This document shows positions 16,853 through 24,630 of a DNA stretch of 64,000 bases, piece by piece (the stretch's first letter is position 1; each line of letters begins with the position of its first letter). Below the pieces are notes generated by a model. That model made no database searches and had not been told where the DNA came from. It saw only the letters and a program-made list of their open reading frames with translations. The stretch is from Oceanobacillus_B kapialis. GTDB lineage: Bacteria > Bacillota > Bacilli > Bacillales > Amphibacillaceae. A program made the position numbers and the translations under genes. The stretch lies in NCBI RefSeq assembly GCF_042685265.1, contig NZ_JBHUMX010000007.1; one strand, given 5' to 3'.

Positions 16853-18457
16853 ATGGGGGTACTTTGGTTTGGTGGAAATATTTATACGATGGAAAAGGAA
16901 GGGTTAGCGGTTGAAGCTGTATATACAGAGGCGGGCATAATTAAGGCGATCGGGACATATGAGAAGCTGTACCATACATATGCTACGTCCGTTGAACGGG
17001 AGGAGAATCTTCATGGAAGGACCATGCTCCCAGGGTTAGTGGACAGCCATTTACATATTATAGGTCACGGAGAAAAATTATTGCGGTTGGATTTATCCCA
17101 AATGAAATCTGCCACTGAAGTAGTAGAGGCGCTGAAAAATCGAACAGAAAACCTTACTGAAGGTGAATGGCTTATTGGAGAAGGCTGGAATGAGAATCAA
17201 TGGGAAGATCCCTCCATTATTCACAAAAATGTGTTAGATGAAATCAGTCCCAATAACCCGATGATGTTGTCAAGAGTGTGTAGACATGCAATTTTAGCAA
17301 ATTCTAAAGCGATGGAACTTGCCGGGGTAACGGAAAAAACGCCTGATCCTCAAGGTGGCATCATTGTACGGGATGATCAAGGCCAGACTACTGGCTATTT
17401 ACTTGATACGGCGCAGGAACTTATTAAAGAAGCGATGCCAGATGTTGCCCAGGATTATCTTGAGCAGGTTATCAAAATAGCAACAAATGACTTAATGTCC
17501 AAGGGGCTAGTAGGCGGGCACAGTGAGGATTTGAATTATTATGGAGGCTTTCTAAAGACATTTGGAGCATTCAATCGGGCAATAGATGGGAAAGATCGTA
17601 AATTTAAAGCACACTTACTTGTACACCATGAAGTTATGAGAAATATGATTGCAGAAGGTCTCGGATATTTAGCTGGAACAGAGTATGTTGAGCTAGGCGC
17701 AGTAAAAATCTTCTCTGATGGGGCGCTTGGAGGTAGAACGGCCTGGTTAACAGAAGAATATGCTGATGAAAGAGGAAATAAAGGCGTTGCAATTCATAAT
17801 CAAAAAGATCTTGAACGACTTGTCATGGAAGCGAGAGAACATGGGTTGCCAATTGCTGTACACACAATTGGGGACCAAGCAGTTGATGCAATAACATCAC
17901 TTATTAAAAAGCACCCACTATCTAATGGGGCACGAGACAGAATTATACATGGTCAAATATTAAATGAGCATTCTTTGAAAATGCTCAAAGAGCTACCAGT
18001 AGTTGTTGATATTCAACCATCTTTTGTCGCTTCCGATTTTCCGTGGGTCATTGATCGAATAGGGAATGAACGTCTTGCCTTGTCCTATGCTTGGAAAACT
18101 CTACTTGATGAAGGTGTAAAATGTGCAGGTGGGTCAGATGCACCAATTGAGGAAGTTTCGCCCTTATTGGGTATTGAAGCAGCTGTGACAAGGAGGTCTA
18201 GTATTGACCATAAGGTATATCGCCCTGAAGAGTGCCTGAGTGTTTTTGAGGCAGTGAAATTATATACTTCGGGCAGTGCGTATGCGATTAACCAAGAGGA
18301 AACGAGAGGAAAGATTTTGCCTGGATTCACATCAGATTTTACGATACTAGAAGAGGATATTTTTCAAGTTGCACCAGAGTCGATCCATGCAATTAACGTA
18401 AGCATGACTGTCATAGATGGAGAGATTGTATACCAAAACACCCCATCTCCAAAGTAG
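16853..18457 (+). CDS. ytcJ: Amidohydrolase of the YtcJ family
   Basis: The 534-residue protein is an amidohydrolase-3 type metal hydrolase (YtcJ/COG1574). The metal-binding HLHIIGHG follows LPGLVDS near residue 60, and later conserved segments are KIFSDGALGGRTAWL, AVHTIGDQAVD, IIHGQIL and GGSDAPIE. The C-terminal strand IPGFTSDFTILEED-like segment completes the composite beta domain. The natural substrate of this family is mostly unknown, so no reaction is assigned. The ATG at 16853 follows GGGAG. The stop codon lies inside the loop of its terminator. Confidence 0.85.
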   Translation: MGVLWFGGNIYTMEKEGLAVEAVYTEAGIIKAIGTYEKLYHTYATSVEREENLHGRTMLPGLVDSHLHIIGHGEKLLRLDLSQMKSATEVVEALKNRTENLTEGEWLIGEGWNENQWEDPSIIHKNVLDEISPNNPMMLSRVCRHAILANSKAMELAGVTEKTPDPQGGIIVRDDQGQTTGYLLDTAQELIKEAMPDVAQDYLEQVIKIATNDLMSKGLVGGHSEDLNYYGGFLKTFGAFNRAIDGKDRKFKAHLLVHHEVMRNMIAEGLGYLAGTEYVELGAVKIFSDGALGGRTAWLTEEYADERGNKGVAIHNQKDLERLVMEAREHGLPIAVHTIGDQAVDAITSLIKKHPLSNGARDRIIHGQILNEHSLKMLKELPVVVDIQPSFVASDFPWVIDRIGNERLALSYAWKTLLDEGVKCAGGSDAPIEEVSPLLGIEAAVTRRSSIDHKVYRPEECLSVFEAVKLYTSGSAYAINQEETRGKILPGFTSDFTILEEDIFQVAPESIHAINVSMTVIDGEIVYQNTPSPK

Positions 18458-18474
18458 GAGATGGGGCTTTTTCT
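18441..18474 (+). terminator. ytcJ terminator overlapping the stop codon
   Basis: CCCCATCTCC (18441-18450) pairs perfectly with GGAGATGGGG and is followed by CTTTTT. The ytcJ TAG at 18455-18457 sits in the loop. It lies between ytcJ and convergent nadK. Confidence 0.9.
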
Positions 18475-18484
18475 GCAAAATACA

Positions 18485-19285
18485 CTATAAAAATGTTCTT
18501 CTTACGCGTTCCCAATAAGAATTGTTTTTTAGCTTCACGGTTTTAATTGCTTTATCACTTAGAGATACGTTTACATCTCGGATATTACGAATGGAATATG
18601 CTTCATTATCCAAACCAATGATAGGATAATCATTCCCGTCCTGTATAATTTTAAGGGATAACTTTCGGTCGTTATTTAATACAAAAGAAGAACCAAGTGT
18701 CCGGTACCGGTTATTGTTAATAGATGCAAGTTCTGATACCTGGAAACAAGGAATTTTAGGATCAATGACTGCCCCGTTTGTTGATTTATTATACCCGGTG
18801 CTGCCAGTAGGTGTTGCTACAATTAAGCCGTCTCCGCGGAATGTTTCAAAATGCATATCATCAATTTCCACGTCAATAACAATTGATTTAATTAACGTGG
18901 AACGAAGACTAAGCTCATTAAGACATTCAAAGGATGTTTCACCATTAACCTCGACGTTAATAACAGGGAAACGACGAACCTCCATCTCTTCATGCCTCAT
19001 CTTGTCCAACATGTCATCAAAGTTATCCATATTGAAATCACAATAGAGACCAGACTCATTAGAACGTGTAATACCGGTATAAAGGCAATCATCACGGAAA
19101 CCAGTTTTTCGGACAGCCTGTAAGAACATGCCGTCTCCACCAATACTCACTATAATATTAGCCTGCATTGGGTCATCTACAATGTTAAAGCCATTTTCTC
19201 TAGCAAGGTTAAATAATGCTTCTATTTTTTTCTGTAATTCCTCATCCTGCTTGTAGTAAAAAAAGATATTCCGGCGCTGCTCCAT
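18485..19285 (-). CDS. nadK: NAD kinase
   Basis: The 266-residue enzyme phosphorylates NAD to NADP. The GGDG catalytic motif is in SIGGDGMFLQA near residue 50, and the second hallmark is PTGSTGYNKSTNGAV near residue 156. It resembles the second Bacillus NAD kinase (YtdI, NadK2), and the position next to ytfI supports that assignment. The start at 19285 is an ATG with an RBS-like GAAATGG some bases upstream. Divergent from ytfI. Confidence 0.93.
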   Translation of the reverse strand: MEQRRNIFFYYKQDEELQKKIEALFNLARENGFNIVDDPMQANIIVSIGGDGMFLQAVRKTGFRDDCLYTGITRSNESGLYCDFNMDNFDDMLDKMRHEEMEVRRFPVINVEVNGETSFECLNELSLRSTLIKSIVIDVEIDDMHFETFRGDGLIVATPTGSTGYNKSTNGAVIDPKIPCFQVSELASINNNRYRTLGSSFVLNNDRKLSLKIIQDGNDYPIIGLDNEAYSIRNIRDVNVSLSDKAIKTVKLKNNSYWERVRRTFL

Positions 19286-19434
19286 TTCTTTCCATACCTC
19301 CCATGCGGATTAAATACACCTATATCATACCATCTTGGAACGATTTCACCAAAAAGAGTGACAATTCAAGAGTAAAATTGGAAACCTGTAGCAAAATAGT
19401 CATAGCTAACCAAATGTACGGAAGGAGGCTTATT

Positions 19435-20007
19435 ATGGTCTGGATTATTGCCATTGTCATTTTGATCATTATTATTCTGTTATTACTGACCCGTATCTAT
19501 CTTACTGTAAAGCTTATCTACACAACCGATGAACGAAGGGTGGAACTACGCATTAATGTGCTTCGTATCTGCATCTTTCGTAAACAGATTCCCCTAGAAT
19601 CAACCTCACATCGTGAACCTATCCAACTATCCTTTTCGACTATGAAAGATATATTAAGAAGAGAATTCGATATGGTAAAAGAACTGGGAAAGTCAGCTAA
19701 TAAGGTGCTGCGTCACTTGTATTTTCATAAACTCGTCTGGCATACGGAAGGAGGGACAGGAGAGGCGGCAAGCACAGGCCTCATTGCAGGAGGTATATGG
19801 TCAATAAAAGGTGCTATCACTTGTTATTTCGTACAACAAAGTACAATGAAATGTAAGCCTGTAATAAGGGTTATTCCACATTTTCAACAGCAATGCTATT
19901 ATACGAGATTTGAATGCATTGCATCTCTAAGAATTGGGCAAGCTATTCACGCTCTCGTTTATACAATAAAAAATACTGCAATAAAGGGAGAAGCCATTTC
20001 GACCTAA
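19435..20007 (+). CDS. ytfI: DUF2953 protein YtfI
   Basis: The 190-residue protein starts MVWIIAIVILIIIILLLLT, one N-terminal membrane helix, followed by a predicted DUF2953 domain. It is the usual upstream partner of gerW (ytfJ), 24 bases away, and is probably sporulation-linked, though no molecular function is known. The frame opens far upstream at 19216, overlapping nadK, but GGAAGGAGG before the ATG at 19435 fixes the start. Confidence 0.85.
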   Translation: MVWIIAIVILIIIILLLLTRIYLTVKLIYTTDERRVELRINVLRICIFRKQIPLESTSHREPIQLSFSTMKDILRREFDMVKELGKSANKVLRHLYFHKLVWHTEGGTGEAASTGLIAGGIWSIKGAITCYFVQQSTMKCKPVIRVIPHFQQQCYYTRFECIASLRIGQAIHALVYTIKNTAIKGEAIST

Positions 20008-20031
20008 AACCAATAAGGAGGTTGCTCATTT

Positions 20032-20484
20032 ATGGAAGAACACCCAATTCAAGGATTAATGACTACTGCGATGGAAAATTTAAAAGATATGATCGAAGTA
20101 AACACAATAATTGGTGATCCTGTTGAATCACCTGATGGAAGTGTTATTATTCCAGTCTCAAAATTGGGATTTGGATTTGCAGCTGGTGGAAGTGAATTTA
20201 GTAGTGGAAAATCTCAAGGTGATAGTGATGCGGAATTACCATTTGGCGGGGGAAGTGGTGGAGGTGTTTCAATTACACCTGTGGCATTTTTAATAGTCAG
20301 TGAAAGAGGGATAAAGATGGTTCACCTTGATCAACATACCCATATTTACGAAAAAATGCTTGATTTTGCACCACAGGTAGTAGAGAAAGTGCAACAAATT
20401 ATTAAAGAATCCAACCAAAATAAAAAGCCAAAGGAACAACAATCCAAAAAGCAAAAGGATTCGCCATCACAATATGATATTTAG
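20032..20484 (+). CDS. gerW: Spore protein GerW (YtfJ)
   Basis: The 150-residue protein matches GerW/YtfJ: HPIQGLMTTAMENLKDMIEVNTIIGDPV, then PVSKLGFGFAAGGSEF and a glycine-rich GGGSGGGVSITPVAF. In B. subtilis it is needed for normal L-alanine germination of spores. The C-terminal 30 residues are a Lys/Gln-rich tail without predicted fold. It is co-transcribed with ytfI, RBS AAGGAGG. Confidence 0.93.
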   Translation: MEEHPIQGLMTTAMENLKDMIEVNTIIGDPVESPDGSVIIPVSKLGFGFAAGGSEFSSGKSQGDSDAELPFGGGSGGGVSITPVAFLIVSERGIKMVHLDQHTHIYEKMLDFAPQVVEKVQQIIKESNQNKKPKEQQSKKQKDSPSQYDI

Positions 20485-20636
20485 TTGGTACAAGTAACAT
20501 GGGAACAAAGTAAACTACTTTACATGTAATGGCTTTCAATAATTTCTTAGGTATTCTTGGCCTATATTGTTGGACAGGACCTTTATTTAGATTCATAATA
20601 CTAAGGGAATACAATTATTTAGGAGGAATGCTTCAT

Positions 20637-21137
20637 ATGGCAAATGTTACATTCCATCAAGACCCTGTTACATTAATCGGAAAAGAAGTAAAGGTAGGAG
20701 ACAAAGCTCCCGAGTTCACGGTGCTTAGTAATGACCTCAAGCCTGTATCCCTTAGCGATTATGATGGGAAAGTAAAACTTATCAGTGTTGTACCTTCTAT
20801 CGATACTGGAGTGTGCGCTGATCAAACAAAACGGTTTAATGATGAAGCAGATAAGATAGGTAATGTCAAAGTACTAACAGTTAGTATGGATCTCCCTTTT
20901 GCACAGAAAAGATGGGTCAACAAACATGAGATTAACAGTCTTGACACGCTATCTGATCACCGGGATGCTGATTTTGGGAAAAACTACGGTGTTTTGATAG
21001 AAGAATTGCGATTGTTGGCGAGATCGATTTTTGTTGTTGATGCAAACAACAACGTCACATATGTTGAATATGTCAGCGAGGTAAGCAACCATCCTGACTA
21101 TGACGCTGCATTGGATGCTGCCCGAAAAGCAGAATAA
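20637..21137 (+). CDS. tpx: Thiol peroxidase Tpx, single-cysteine form
   Basis: The 166-residue atypical peroxiredoxin reduces hydroperoxides with thioredoxin. The peroxidatic cysteine is Cys60 in PSIDTGVCADQT. In typical Tpx the resolving cysteine follows RW/RF in LPFAQKRWC; here the sequence is RWVNKHEI, and Cys60 is the only cysteine in the whole protein. The remaining fold motifs (LSDH, FGKNYGVLI) are intact. The ATG at 20637 is ten bases after AGGAGG; the ATG at 20628 is too close. In the B. subtilis order it sits before ytxK-ackA. Confidence 0.93.
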   Translation: MANVTFHQDPVTLIGKEVKVGDKAPEFTVLSNDLKPVSLSDYDGKVKLISVVPSIDTGVCADQTKRFNDEADKIGNVKVLTVSMDLPFAQKRWVNKHEINSLDTLSDHRDADFGKNYGVLIEELRLLARSIFVVDANNNVTYVEYVSEVSNHPDYDAALDAARKAE

Positions 21138-21145
21138 TCGACTCC

Positions 21146-21182
21146 AATCTCTCTCGCTTGTTAGAGCCGAGAGAGATTTTTA
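21146..21182 (+). terminator. tpx terminator
   Basis: AATCTCTCTCG pairs with CGAGAGAGATT and is followed by TTT. Confidence 0.88.
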
Positions 21183-21185
21183 CTG

Positions 21186-21199
21186 TGAAAACTCTTTCA
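21186..21199. promoter_or_regulatory. CcpA (cre)-like site upstream of ytxK-ackA
   Basis: TGAAAACTCTTTCA matches the cre consensus TGWAANCGNTNWCA at 13 of 14 positions (CT for the central CG). It lies about 76 bases upstream of the likely start of transcription. In B. subtilis CcpA activates ackA from an upstream cre. Confidence 0.55.
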
Positions 21200-21233
21200 A
21201 TTATCATAATAGGTGAAATAAGCTACCATTGCT

Positions 21234-21262
21234 TTGTACATAACCATTTGTTTTGGTACAAT
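21234..21262 (+). promoter_or_regulatory. Sigma-A promoter of ytxK-ackA
   Basis: TTGTAC and TACAAT are separated by 17 bases, 32 bases before the ytxK ATG. Confidence 0.7.
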
Positions 21263-21294
21263 AGAAACGCTTTAGGAACGAATGGAGGATTGTA

Positions 21295-22281
21295 ATGGGG
21301 AAATCGAATGTAGAGCTATTATATGAATGGCTGGACCAGACAACAGACCTTATTCAACAGCAACGAGATGAGACATATCTGGACAGCTTAGCAATTACAA
21401 TGGAACTTTTGTTTTTGCAAGAAATACCAGAGGACCAAGATGATATCATTTCACATAAATTACAAGAATCCCTAGCAGATATTGAATTAGCCAATTTCTC
21501 AAAGGATGAAATTCGCAAGGCTACTCAGTTGGCAATGCTAAAAGGGATGAAGGACTCTACACAGCAACAGCATTTGATGACACCAGAGACCGTCTCATTA
21601 ATTGTTGGGTATCTTGCAGAGAAAGTAATGTTAGCCAATGAAAAGGTACGCGTGTTTGATCCAGCAAGTGGAACAGCGAATTTGCTGACAACTGTGCTTG
21701 ATCGATTAGATAAGCCAGTTGAAGCATTTGCTTCAGAAGTGGATCCTACGTTAATCCAGCTTGCCGTGATGAATGCTAATTTACAGGAAAAACAAATTGA
21801 ATTTTTCCATCAAGACAGCATTCGACCATTTCTATTAGATCCTGTGGATTTAGTAGTTGCAGATTTACCAGTTGGTTACTATCCTGATGATTTTCAAGCA
21901 GCCAACTATGAGTTAAAAGCGGATGAAGGTCATTCTTATGCCCACCATCTTTTTATTGAGCAAGGGTTAAACTATACTAAACCAGGCGGCTATATGATTT
22001 ATGTCGTTCCTGATTTTCTGTTTGACAGTGATCAATCGGACAAGCTGCACCGTTTTATTCAAGAATATGCCCATATTGTTGGAGTGATACGATTACCTGA
22101 AAGTGTCTTTAAATCGGAAAAGAATGTAAAAAGTATTCTCCTTCTGCAAAAGAAATCGCAGGAGTCTCGTCCACCAAAACAGCCATTGCTGGCACAAATG
22201 CCATCTTTTAAAAACACGAATGCAATGGCCGATATTTTAGGACAAATGAATAATTGGTTCCAAACGTATAATAAGGAGTGA
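21295..22281 (+). CDS. ytxK: YtxK, class I SAM-dependent methyltransferase (N6-methylase type)
   Basis: The 328-residue protein has a helical N-terminal domain and a Rossmann methyltransferase domain (about 105-300). DPASGTANLLTTVL is the SAM-binding motif I. At the catalytic motif position, where N6-adenine methylases carry NPPY, it reads DLPVGYY. The substrate is unknown; a restriction function is unlikely since no target-recognition domain or nuclease is present. It lies six bases upstream of ackA, as in many Bacillaceae, with RBS ATGGAGG. Confidence 0.85.
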   Translation: MGKSNVELLYEWLDQTTDLIQQQRDETYLDSLAITMELLFLQEIPEDQDDIISHKLQESLADIELANFSKDEIRKATQLAMLKGMKDSTQQQHLMTPETVSLIVGYLAEKVMLANEKVRVFDPASGTANLLTTVLDRLDKPVEAFASEVDPTLIQLAVMNANLQEKQIEFFHQDSIRPFLLDPVDLVVADLPVGYYPDDFQAANYELKADEGHSYAHHLFIEQGLNYTKPGGYMIYVVPDFLFDSDQSDKLHRFIQEYAHIVGVIRLPESVFKSEKNVKSILLLQKKSQESRPPKQPLLAQMPSFKNTNAMADILGQMNNWFQTYNKE

Positions 22282-22287
22282 GCAACA

Positions 22288-23469
22288 ATGAGTAATGTAT
22301 TAGCAATTAATGCTGGTAGTTCATCTTTGAAATTCCAATTGATTAAAATGCCTGACGAAAAAGTGTTGGCAAAAGGGTTAGTAGAACGTATTGGTCTTCC
22401 TGAGGCTGTTTTTACCATTGAGGTAGAAGATAAAGAGGATAAATTTGTCGGAGATATCCCAGACCACGAAGAAGCTGTTAAGAAGTTATTAGCCTCATTA
22501 ACAGATACTGGTGTTATCAATTCTCTTGATGAGTTAGACGCTATCGGCCATAGAGTGGTTCACGGTGGGGAAAAATTCAGTGATTCAGTAAAGCTTACGG
22601 ACGAAGTAATCCGTAGTATTGAAGAGGTTTCGGAGCTGGCACCATTGCACAACCCTGCTAACCTAACAGGAATTAACGCATTTAAAGAAATTCTACCGAA
22701 CGTACCGATGGTAGCAGTATTTGATACAGCCTTCCATCAAACGATGCCAGAATCATCTTATCTTTACAGTCTTCCATATGATTACTATGAAGATTATGGT
22801 ATTCGTAAATATGGCTTCCATGGTACATCTCACAAATATGTATCACAAAGAGCTTCTGAATTAATGGGTGTTCCACTTGAACAATTAAGACTTATCTCTT
22901 GTCATTTGGGTAATGGAGCAAGTATTGCAGCTATTCAAGGTGGAAAGTCTATTGATACATCCATGGGCTTCACGCCACTAGCTGGTGTAACGATGGGTAC
23001 CCGTTCTGGTAATATTGACCCTGCACTTATTCCATACATTATGGAGAAAACAGGAAAAACAGCTGAAGAAGTAATGCACGTGTTAAACAAAGAAAGTGGA
23101 ATGCTTGCATTGTCTGGCTTCTCAAGCGATCTTCGTGATATTGAGCAACAATCATCAGAGAACAAGCGTGCAGAGCTTGCCCTTGAAGTATTTGCTGGAC
23201 GTATTCACAAATACCTTGGATCCTATGCAGCGAAAATGTCTGGAGTAGATGCCATTATCTTTACTGCAGGTGTTGGAGAAAACAGTGCGACAATTCGTGA
23301 AAAAGTATTGCACGGCCTTGAATTTATGGGCGTATATTGGGATCCTGCCCTTAACCAAATTCGCGGTAAGGACCAATTCATTAACTACCCACATTCGCCA
23401 GTAAAAGTAATTGTAATCCCTACAAATGAAGAGGTTATGATTGCTCGAGATACAATGCGTTTAGCTTAA
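22288..23469 (+). CDS. ackA: Acetate kinase
   Basis: The 393-residue enzyme interconverts acetyl phosphate plus ADP and acetate plus ATP. The signatures INAGSSSLKFQLI (residues 6-18), HRVVHGGE, FDTAFHQTMP and GTRSGNIDPAL are all present, and the length is standard. It is the second gene of ytxK-ackA, with a cre-like site upstream consistent with carbon-overflow control. A strong terminator follows. Confidence 0.97.
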   Translation: MSNVLAINAGSSSLKFQLIKMPDEKVLAKGLVERIGLPEAVFTIEVEDKEDKFVGDIPDHEEAVKKLLASLTDTGVINSLDELDAIGHRVVHGGEKFSDSVKLTDEVIRSIEEVSELAPLHNPANLTGINAFKEILPNVPMVAVFDTAFHQTMPESSYLYSLPYDYYEDYGIRKYGFHGTSHKYVSQRASELMGVPLEQLRLISCHLGNGASIAAIQGGKSIDTSMGFTPLAGVTMGTRSGNIDPALIPYIMEKTGKTAEEVMHVLNKESGMLALSGFSSDLRDIEQQSSENKRAELALEVFAGRIHKYLGSYAAKMSGVDAIIFTAGVGENSATIREKVLHGLEFMGVYWDPALNQIRGKDQFINYPHSPVKVIVIPTNEEVMIARDTMRLA

Positions 23470-23477
23470 TGGTTGAA

Positions 23478-23515
23478 AAGGTTTTGCCAATTACTAATGG
23501 CAAAACCTTTTTTTA
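23478..23515 (+). terminator. ackA terminator
   Basis: AAGGTTTTGCCA pairs with TGGCAAAACCTT and is followed by a run of T. Confidence 0.9.
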
Positions 23516-23552
23516 TATTATATGTGTCCATTGTTATGAAATAGTTTTCATT

Positions 23553-23981
23553 CTAACGTACGACTAAAACATCACATGTTGCATATCTGGTAATGCTTTC
23601 GGAAACACTGCCGATTAAAAACCTTTCCACAGCGCTCATTCCCTTTGCCCCACATATAATTAGATCAGCATCAAAGTCTTGCGCAATATCTTTTGCTATT
23701 TTAACTTTAGGGGATCCATATGCTACCGAACGCACCAGGTCCGTAACTCCGACACTCCGGGCATTTTCAGCATACGTATCAAGTAATTCTTTTGCATAGC
23801 TATCCGCTCTTTCAGAAAGCGTACGATCATATGCCTCTGCTGAAGCGAAGGTACGGGAGTCCACAACATGTGCAAGAATTAATCGTGCATGGTTGCGCTT
23901 CGCAATATCAAGTGACTTTTTGAAAGCCTTTTCAGAAGCTTGTGAACCATCTACAGCTACCACGATGTTTTTATATTCCAT
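23553..23981 (-). CDS. Universal stress protein (UspA family)
   Basis: The 142-residue single-domain Usp starts MEYKNIVVAVDGSQASEKAF and carries the ATP-binding motif G-2x-G-9x-GS near its end (GAKGMSAVERFLIGSVS). ATP-binding Usp proteins are stress-induced, with poorly known biochemical roles. The ATG at 23981 has GGGGAG upstream; the longer frame to 24020 lacks an RBS. It is monocistronic. Confidence 0.92.
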   Translation of the reverse strand: MEYKNIVVAVDGSQASEKAFKKSLDIAKRNHARLILAHVVDSRTFASAEAYDRTLSERADSYAKELLDTYAENARSVGVTDLVRSVAYGSPKVKIAKDIAQDFDADLIICGAKGMSAVERFLIGSVSESITRYATCDVLVVR

Positions 23982-24156
23982 GTTAAATCTCCCCTTTTTA
24001 TTATAGTATATACCCTCCAAGAAGGATTCACAATTTATACAATCGCAAATTCATAAAAAATTCAATTAATGTAAGGCAATTAACTGGGTTAACTGGAAAG
24101 AAGTACGTAAGATAACATACCAACTTGTGGGCAATATATAAATGGAGGTGATATTC

Positions 24157-24318
24157 TTGAGTAAAAAGAAGAAAGATAATTCTCCAGAAAATATTTTTGA
24201 AGATGAAAAAGGCGTTGCCGCCGTTCAAAATCAACTAAATGAGAGCTATCAAAGTGGTGTAGTGGAACAACTGCACAACAACAAAAATATTTACACCTTC
24301 AATAACCGAAAAAACTAA
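24157..24318 (+). CDS. Small hypothetical protein, 53 residues, TTG start
   Basis: A TTG at 24157 lies six bases after GGAGGTGAT, one of the best ribosome-binding sites in the region, and opens a 53-codon frame. The product starts MSKKKKDNSPENIFED, is hydrophilic, lysine-rich at the N-terminus and Asn-rich at the end (NNKNIYTFNNRKN). It has no membrane segment or cysteine. A hairpin follows directly. I do not recognise the family; its size and composition would suit a small spore or stress protein, but that is a guess. Confidence 0.65.
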   Translation: MSKKKKDNSPENIFEDEKGVAAVQNQLNESYQSGVVEQLHNNKNIYTFNNRKN

Positions 24319-24327
24319 ATAGTGTTG

Positions 24328-24360
24328 GAATAAATCCATCTTACAAGATGGATTTATTCT
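24328..24360 (+). terminator. Hairpin after the 53-residue gene, probable terminator
   Basis: GAATAAATCCATCTT pairs perfectly with AAGATGGATTTATTC. The T content lies within the stem rather than after it, so termination is likely but atypical. Confidence 0.6.
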
Positions 24361-24366
24361 GCCTTA

Positions 24367-24504
24367 AACTGACAGTAAGCCCCCACTTCAAGATAGCGGG
24401 AAACAATCAAGCAATCTAAGTGGGGGATCAACTGCCAGTAAAGGGCCGATTCGTTCAACTAACTTTTGGTGAGATAGGAAGGGAAACCCCCACCAAATTT
24501 AGTT
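24367..24504 (+). repeat. Two-unit structured element (direct repeat plus hairpin, twice) upstream of ald
   Basis: AACTGACAGTAA (24367-24378) and AACTGCCAGTAA (24430-24441) are direct repeats differing at one base. The first is followed by a hairpin with the perfect stem CCCCCACTT (24380-24388) / AAGTGGGGG (24418-24426). The second is followed, after GGGCCGATTCGTTC, by a hairpin in which AACTAACTTTTGGTG (24457-24471) pairs with CACCAAATTTAGTT (24491-24504). Nothing here is coding. It fills most of the 312-base gap before ald. It resembles an intergenic repeat family or structured RNA, not a riboswitch I know. Confidence 0.6.
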
Positions 24505-24567
24505 TTACTTATTCCACTTTCCCTTTTTGTGTTTATTTGGTATTGTAGGTTTAGATACATAATATAG

Positions 24568-24597
24568 TATAATTCTGTTATAGCGAAAGTGCTTTCA
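24568..24597 (+). promoter_or_regulatory. ald promoter -10 and downstream palindrome
   Basis: A TATAAT at 24568-24573 is the only good -10 in front of ald; a TTGTAG 19 bases earlier is a weak -35. Just downstream CGAAAGTGCTTTCA (24584-24597) contains the palindrome GAAAG-TG-CTTTC and matches the cre consensus at 12 of 14 positions. It is placed to block transcription if bound. Confidence 0.45.
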
Positions 24598-24630
24598 TTA
24601 TTGTTGAAGTAGAACTGGAGGGTCAAGTTT

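Noticed and set aside
19216..19434. Longer N-terminus for ytfI
   Set aside because: It would overlap nadK on the other strand and has no RBS; the membrane helix and GGAAGGAGG start at 19435.
22059..22520. 153-residue minus-strand frame across the ytxK-ackA junction
   Set aside because: It lies opposite two well-supported genes, has no RBS and a composition typical of complementary reading.
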